Position numbers and translations under genes: made by a program
Part shown: positions 6,897 to 9,082 of the stretch, one piece after another
Numbering within the stretch: position 1 is the first letter of the stretch
Layout of the letters: every line of letters starts with the position of its first letter
Notes under the pieces: model-generated
What the model was told of the DNA's origin: nothing
Seen by the model: the letters and a program-made list of their open reading frames with translations, nothing else
Databases searched by the model: none
Assembly: GCA_016302165.1 (NCBI GenBank)
Contig: JAEDOD010000075.1
Span: 1-9,082, forward strand
Direction: 5' to 3'
DNA: 9,082 nucleotides
Origin: Sphaerochaetaceae bacterium
GTDB lineage: Bacteria > Spirochaetota > Spirochaetia > Sphaerochaetales > Sphaerochaetaceae

Positions 6897-6952
6897 ATAC
6901 ACCTCCCCTTGTCCAATTTGGCATCTGAGAATATAAGGACGGAGGTCAAACT

Positions 6953-7216
6953 ATGGCAGAAGTCAAGAACACAGAAAGAAAGGACGAGATGAAGGTGGCC
7001 TTGGGCGTTGTAGTGGGAGTTGATGAGCTGGTTGAAAGAATATCAGCTTCCGTCTGCTCCAAGCTGAGCCTAGAAGTGGAGGAGAAGACGAAAAAGGAGA
7101 CGAAGGAAGAAAAGAAAGGTGATAAGTTCGACATCAAGTCTTTCCTTGCCTTTGCTTTCCCTGCTGTCTTTATCGCCTTCTTCGGAATAAGACTGATCCT
7201 TCTATTCCTGAAGTAG
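6953..7216 (+). CDS. Small protein with a charged N-terminal part and one C-terminal membrane helix, unknown function
   Basis: I do not recognise this 87-residue protein. Residues 1-62 are hydrophilic and mostly charged; a short amphipathic stretch VALGVVVGVDELVERIS (15-31) is followed by a Lys/Glu-rich linker (41-58). Residues 63-86 form a single hydrophobic helix (FLAFAFPAVFIAFFGIRLIL) ending in Lys at the very C-terminus. There is no signal peptide, so it resembles a tail-anchored membrane protein with its charged part in the cytoplasm. A GGAGG ribosome binding site (6941-6945) lies seven bases before ATG, which makes translation likely. It stands between the liv terminator and a convergent small gene whose stop codon is only three bases away. 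The hydrophobic end and good ribosome binding site are the evidence that it is real. Confidence 0.7.
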   Translation: MAEVKNTERKDEMKVALGVVVGVDELVERISASVCSKLSLEVEEKTKKETKEEKKGDKFDIKSFLAFAFPAVFIAFFGIRLILLFLK

Positions 7217-7219
7217 TGC

Positions 7220-7537
7220 CTAGAAGGGCACGCCTTCAGCGACGGCGGCAGCTTCCTCAGCATAGCGACGGATATCGCTGTCCTCGTGTCTTTCGCACCA
7301 CCTCATGAGAGCCTTGGATAGGGAGGAGATTCCTGTATATTCTGTGGCTTCCTTAGTGCATTGGGCTATGGGAAGCACAGCTTCCGGTGGAAAGAAATCC
7401 ATATCTAAGGCCTCAGCTGTTTCATCCATACTCCGCTTGATAAGCTTCAATAGCTTCTCCATCCCCCAGTCCAGGGAATAGGAATCTGAAAAGGAGCCAA
7501 TGGAAATTGCTGCATCTAATATCTCTTCTTTTGTCAT
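7220..7537 (-). CDS. Small acidic protein of unknown function
   Basis: A 105-residue protein that I do not recognise. It has no signal peptide or membrane segment. It looks mostly helical and acidic, with EEILDAAISIG near the start, a segment MEKLLKLIKRSMDETAEAL, a DFFPPEAV turn, and a C-terminal helix RRYAEEAAAVAEG. Two cysteines (in AQCTKE and RWCERH) form no obvious metal site. The ATG at 7537 is the first start in the frame after an in-frame stop 39 bases upstream. No ribosome binding site precedes it; instead a -10-like TATACT ends only six bases before the ATG, suggesting a leaderless message. Its stop is three bases from the stop of the convergent 87-residue gene, with no terminator between them. 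The amino-acid composition looks like that of a real protein, but the gene call is less certain than its neighbours. Confidence 0.6.
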   Translation of the reverse strand: MTKEEILDAAISIGSFSDSYSLDWGMEKLLKLIKRSMDETAEALDMDFFPPEAVLPIAQCTKEATEYTGISSLSKALMRWCERHEDSDIRRYAEEAAAVAEGVPF

Positions 7538-7549
7538 GGAAACAGTATA
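7537..7549 (-). promoter_or_regulatory. Possible leaderless promoter (-10 element) of the 105-residue gene
   Basis: On the minus strand TATACT (7549-7544, five of six consensus bases) is followed by GTTTCC and then the ATG at 7537. A transcript starting six or seven bases after the -10 would begin at or beside the start codon. The -35 region (about 7572-7567, GTCAAA) is poor and overlaps the -35 of the divergent nfeD promoter. Confidence 0.35.
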
Positions 7550-7567
7550 GCACTTTTCCCCTTTGAT

Positions 7568-7596
7568 TTGACCCTAGGCTGATGTGGCATTAGAAT
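7568..7596 (+). promoter_or_regulatory. Sigma-70-type promoter of the nfeD-stomatin operon
   Basis: TTGACC (7568-7573, five of six) and TAGAAT (7591-7596, five of six) are separated by exactly 17 bases. Transcription would start near 7603, just ahead of the AGGAG ribosome binding site (7606-7610), giving a leader of about 14 bases before the ATG at 7617. This is the best consensus promoter in the window. Confidence 0.75.
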
Positions 7597-7616
7597 TATC
7601 TCACTAGGAGGCTATT

Positions 7617-8030
7617 ATGCATTGGCTCATATGGTTAAGTGTGGGCATAGTTCTTGGAATTCTCGAACTATTTACCCCAGGCTTCTTTCTTGTTGGAGTA
7701 GGTGTTTCAATGGCAATTGCAGCTATCCCTGCTGCCTTGTCTATGGCCTTGTGGGTCCAGCTTCTGGTTCTCATTATCTCCCTTGTGCTTTTCTTCCTTC
7801 TCATAAGGCCCTTGGTGATGAAGCTTCCTTCCTCTGTAAAGAAAAGTGGAGCTGACGCCCTGGAGGGAGAGAAAGGGGTAGTGACAGAAGATATAGATCC
7901 TGTGGAAGGCGGAAGGGTTAAGGTCAGAGGAGAGTGCTGGAAGGCTTCCTCTGATGAGAAAATATGTAAAGGTGAAGAAGTTAAAGTAATCGATATTGAA
8001 GGCGTAACGCTGAAGGTAAGGAGGGGATGA
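7617..8030 (+). CDS. NfeD-family membrane protein (short form)
   Basis: A 137-residue inner-membrane protein of the short NfeD class, which lacks the protease domain of long NfeD proteins. Residues 3-64 hold two or three hydrophobic helices, including the family-typical LGILELFTPGFFLVGVGV. Residues 80-137 form the C-terminal OB-fold domain (GADALEGEKGVV, GGRVKVRGECWKASS, ICKGEEVKVIDIEGVTLKV), matching the usual G-V-V ... G-E-x-W-x-A-x-S ... G-x-x-V-x-V pattern. Short NfeD proteins are typically encoded beside a stomatin/SPFH gene and thought to bind it; that gene follows here after a single base. The ATG has AGGAG six bases upstream. It is likely a structural partner in membrane microdomains; the precise role is unknown. 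Confidence 0.9.
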   Translation: MHWLIWLSVGIVLGILELFTPGFFLVGVGVSMAIAAIPAALSMALWVQLLVLIISLVLFFLLIRPLVMKLPSSVKKSGADALEGEKGVVTEDIDPVEGGRVKVRGECWKASSDEKICKGEEVKVIDIEGVTLKVRRG

Positions 8031-8031
8031 T

Positions 8032-9015
8032 ATGGCAGGAATAGTAATATTGGTACTTCTGCTTATTCTGGTGATTTTCATACTCATCAAGGGCTTTGTA
8101 ATCATCAGCCAAGGTGAGACCATGGTAATAGAGAGGCTTGGAAGGTATTCGCGTACTCTCAAGAGCGGAATCAATATCCTGATTCCATTTATCGAGAAGC
8201 CTAGAAGTATTCTATGGCGCACCAGTGCAAAGGTCCGTGGTGACAACGTCATCACTCCTACAGAGAAGGTGTCGAAGATAGACCTTAGGGAACAGGTCTA
8301 CGACTACCCTAAGCAGAACGTAATCACAAAGGATAACGTCAACATCGAAATTGACGCTCTCCTTTACTTCCAGGTCACAGACCCAATGAGGGCTGTCTAT
8401 GAAGTTGCAGATCTTCCCAATGCAATCGAGAAGCTTACCCAGACAACGCTTAGAAATGTCATAGGTGAATTGGAGCTGGATGAATCCCTTTCCTCCAGAG
8501 ATACCATCAACGGTAAACTTACTAAGATTCTTGATGAAGCTACAGACAAGTGGGGCGTGAAGGTGAACAGGGTTGAGCTGAAGGATATCACTCCTCCAAA
8601 GGAGATCAGGGAGACCATGGAGAAGCAGATGAGGGCTGAACGTGACAGGCGTGCTGCAATCCTTCTTGCCGAAGGTGACAAGCAGTCCAAGATTCTGGAG
8701 GCAGAAGGCTTCAAGGAAAGCGCCATCAACAAGGCCCAGGGAGAGAAGGAGGCCAACATCCTCAAGGCTGAAGGTGAGGCTGAGGCCAAGGTCAAGAGAG
8801 CTGAAGCAGATAGGGAAAGCATCAGAATCGTCACAGAAGCCTTCGGCAACAGTGAGGACGCAAGAAACTACCTTATTGCCATGAAGTATATCGAGACATT
8901 GTCTACAATGGTGGACGGAAAAGACAACAAGGTGATCTATATGCCTTATGAGGCTACAGGAGTCCTTTCCAGCCTGGGATCCATGAAGGACCTTTTCCAG
9001 GGCGGAAAACAATAA
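8032..9015 (+). CDS. Stomatin/SPFH (band 7) domain protein, QmcA-like
   Basis: A 327-residue membrane-anchored SPFH protein. Residues 3-25 are a single N-terminal membrane helix (IVILVLLLILVIFILIKGFV). The SPFH domain follows, about 25-190, with QGETMVIERLGRYSRTL, DLREQVYDYPKQNVITKDNV, LLYFQVTDPMRAVYEV, LTQTTLRNVIGELELDE and DKWGVKVNRVELKDITPP. A charged helix from about 191 to 270 carries five 11-residue repeats. The C-terminal segment (about 271-327) includes YLIAMKYIETL and DNKVIYMP. Family members assemble into large oligomeric rings or cages at the membrane and affect membrane protease activity and microdomain organisation. An AAGGAGG ribosome binding site (8018-8024) lies seven bases before ATG inside the end of nfeD, and one base separates the two genes, so they are co-transcribed. 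Length is typical of the family. The symbol qmcA would fit by similarity but is not certain. Confidence 0.94.
   Translation: MAGIVILVLLLILVIFILIKGFVIISQGETMVIERLGRYSRTLKSGINILIPFIEKPRSILWRTSAKVRGDNVITPTEKVSKIDLREQVYDYPKQNVITKDNVNIEIDALLYFQVTDPMRAVYEVADLPNAIEKLTQTTLRNVIGELELDESLSSRDTINGKLTKILDEATDKWGVKVNRVELKDITPPKEIRETMEKQMRAERDRRAAILLAEGDKQSKILEAEGFKESAINKAQGEKEANILKAEGEAEAKVKRAEADRESIRIVTEAFGNSEDARNYLIAMKYIETLSTMVDGKDNKVIYMPYEATGVLSSLGSMKDLFQGGKQ
8668..8808 (+). repeat. Five 11-residue (33-base) coiled-coil repeats within the stomatin gene
   Basis: The motif AEG or a variant recurs every 11 residues at protein positions 213, 224, 235 (AQG), 246 and 257 (AEA), within LLAEGDKQ, ILEAEGFKES, INKAQGEKEA, ILKAEGEAEA and VKRAEADRE. 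An 11-residue period is the hallmark of a right-handed hendecad coiled coil and is a known feature of SPFH proteins, where these helices form the wall of the oligomeric cage. The repeats are diverged at the DNA level, so this is protein-level structure rather than a recent tandem duplication. Confidence 0.8.
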
Positions 9016-9035
9016 TCTGGATTCAAGACAAAGAT

Positions 9036-9070
9036 TGGGCTGTCAAATAGTATTGGCAGCCCATTTTCTA
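9036..9070 (+). terminator. Rho-independent terminator of the nfeD-stomatin unit
   Basis: TGGGCTGTCAA (9036-9046) pairs with TTGGCAGCCCA (9053-9063) over 11 base pairs including one wobble, with a six-base loop, followed by TTTTCT. It lies 20 bases after the stomatin stop codon and closes the operon just before the right edge. Confidence 0.85.
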
Positions 9071-9082
9071 CAGTATCCTTTA

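Noticed and set aside
6909..6937. Promoter-like TTGTCC, 17 bases, TATAAG ahead of the 87-residue gene
   Set aside because: The spacing is ideal, but the predicted start of transcription (about 6943) would fall inside the GGAGG ribosome binding site at 6941-6945. It remains possible only if the start is shifted upstream, so I did not list it.
8212..9012. 266-codon minus-strand open frame opposite the stomatin gene
   Set aside because: It is entirely antisense to a clear SPFH gene; its Leu/Ser/Phe-rich repeats mirror the charged coiled-coil codons of the real gene.

Overview
The window looks like ordinary chromosomal DNA from a bacterium with a diderm-type periplasmic transport system. The best guess is a spirochaete of the Sphaerochaeta/Treponema kind. 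The main clue is the secreted binding protein, whose signal peptide ends ...FANGSSES, a style common among spirochaete solute-binding proteins. This assignment is an inference; there is no rRNA or other phylogenetic marker here.

Layout. (a) At the left edge, a minus-strand promoter and ribosome binding site lead to an ATG at positions 3-1, so a gene probably runs off the left end. (b) 130-1041 on the minus strand is a TupA-like ATP-grasp enzyme of surface-polysaccharide type. (c) An AT-rich divergent intergenic region holds a good sigma-70-type promoter reading right. (d) 1503-6137 is a complete branched-chain amino acid ABC importer operon in the order livJ-livH-livM-livG-livF. The last four genes overlap by 1-4 bases, while livJ is separated from livH by two tandem hairpins. 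(e) 6194-6841, same strand, encodes a protein with two CBS domains and an ACT domain. It is closed by a rho-independent terminator, so it is probably the last gene of the liv unit. (f) Two small unrecognised genes lie tail to tail: an 87-residue protein with one C-terminal membrane helix (plus strand) and a 105-residue soluble acidic protein (minus strand). (g) A strong promoter at 7568-7596 drives a two-gene unit, a short NfeD-family membrane protein followed by a stomatin/SPFH protein, which ends in a second rho-independent terminator at the right edge.

How the genes work together. LivJ captures branched-chain (or related) amino acids in the periplasm, LivH and LivM form the channel, and LivG and LivF supply ATP hydrolysis. 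The CBS-ACT protein has domains that typically bind adenine nucleotides (CBS) and amino acids (ACT), so it is a plausible sensor linked to this uptake system. The NfeD and SPFH pair is a widespread membrane-microdomain module unrelated to the transporter. I saw no mobile element, CRISPR array, RNA gene or clearly novel multi-gene system. The points most worth a second look are the CBS-ACT gene in the transporter operon, the tandem hairpins after livJ, the two uncharacterised small proteins, and the probable leaderless promoter of one of them.
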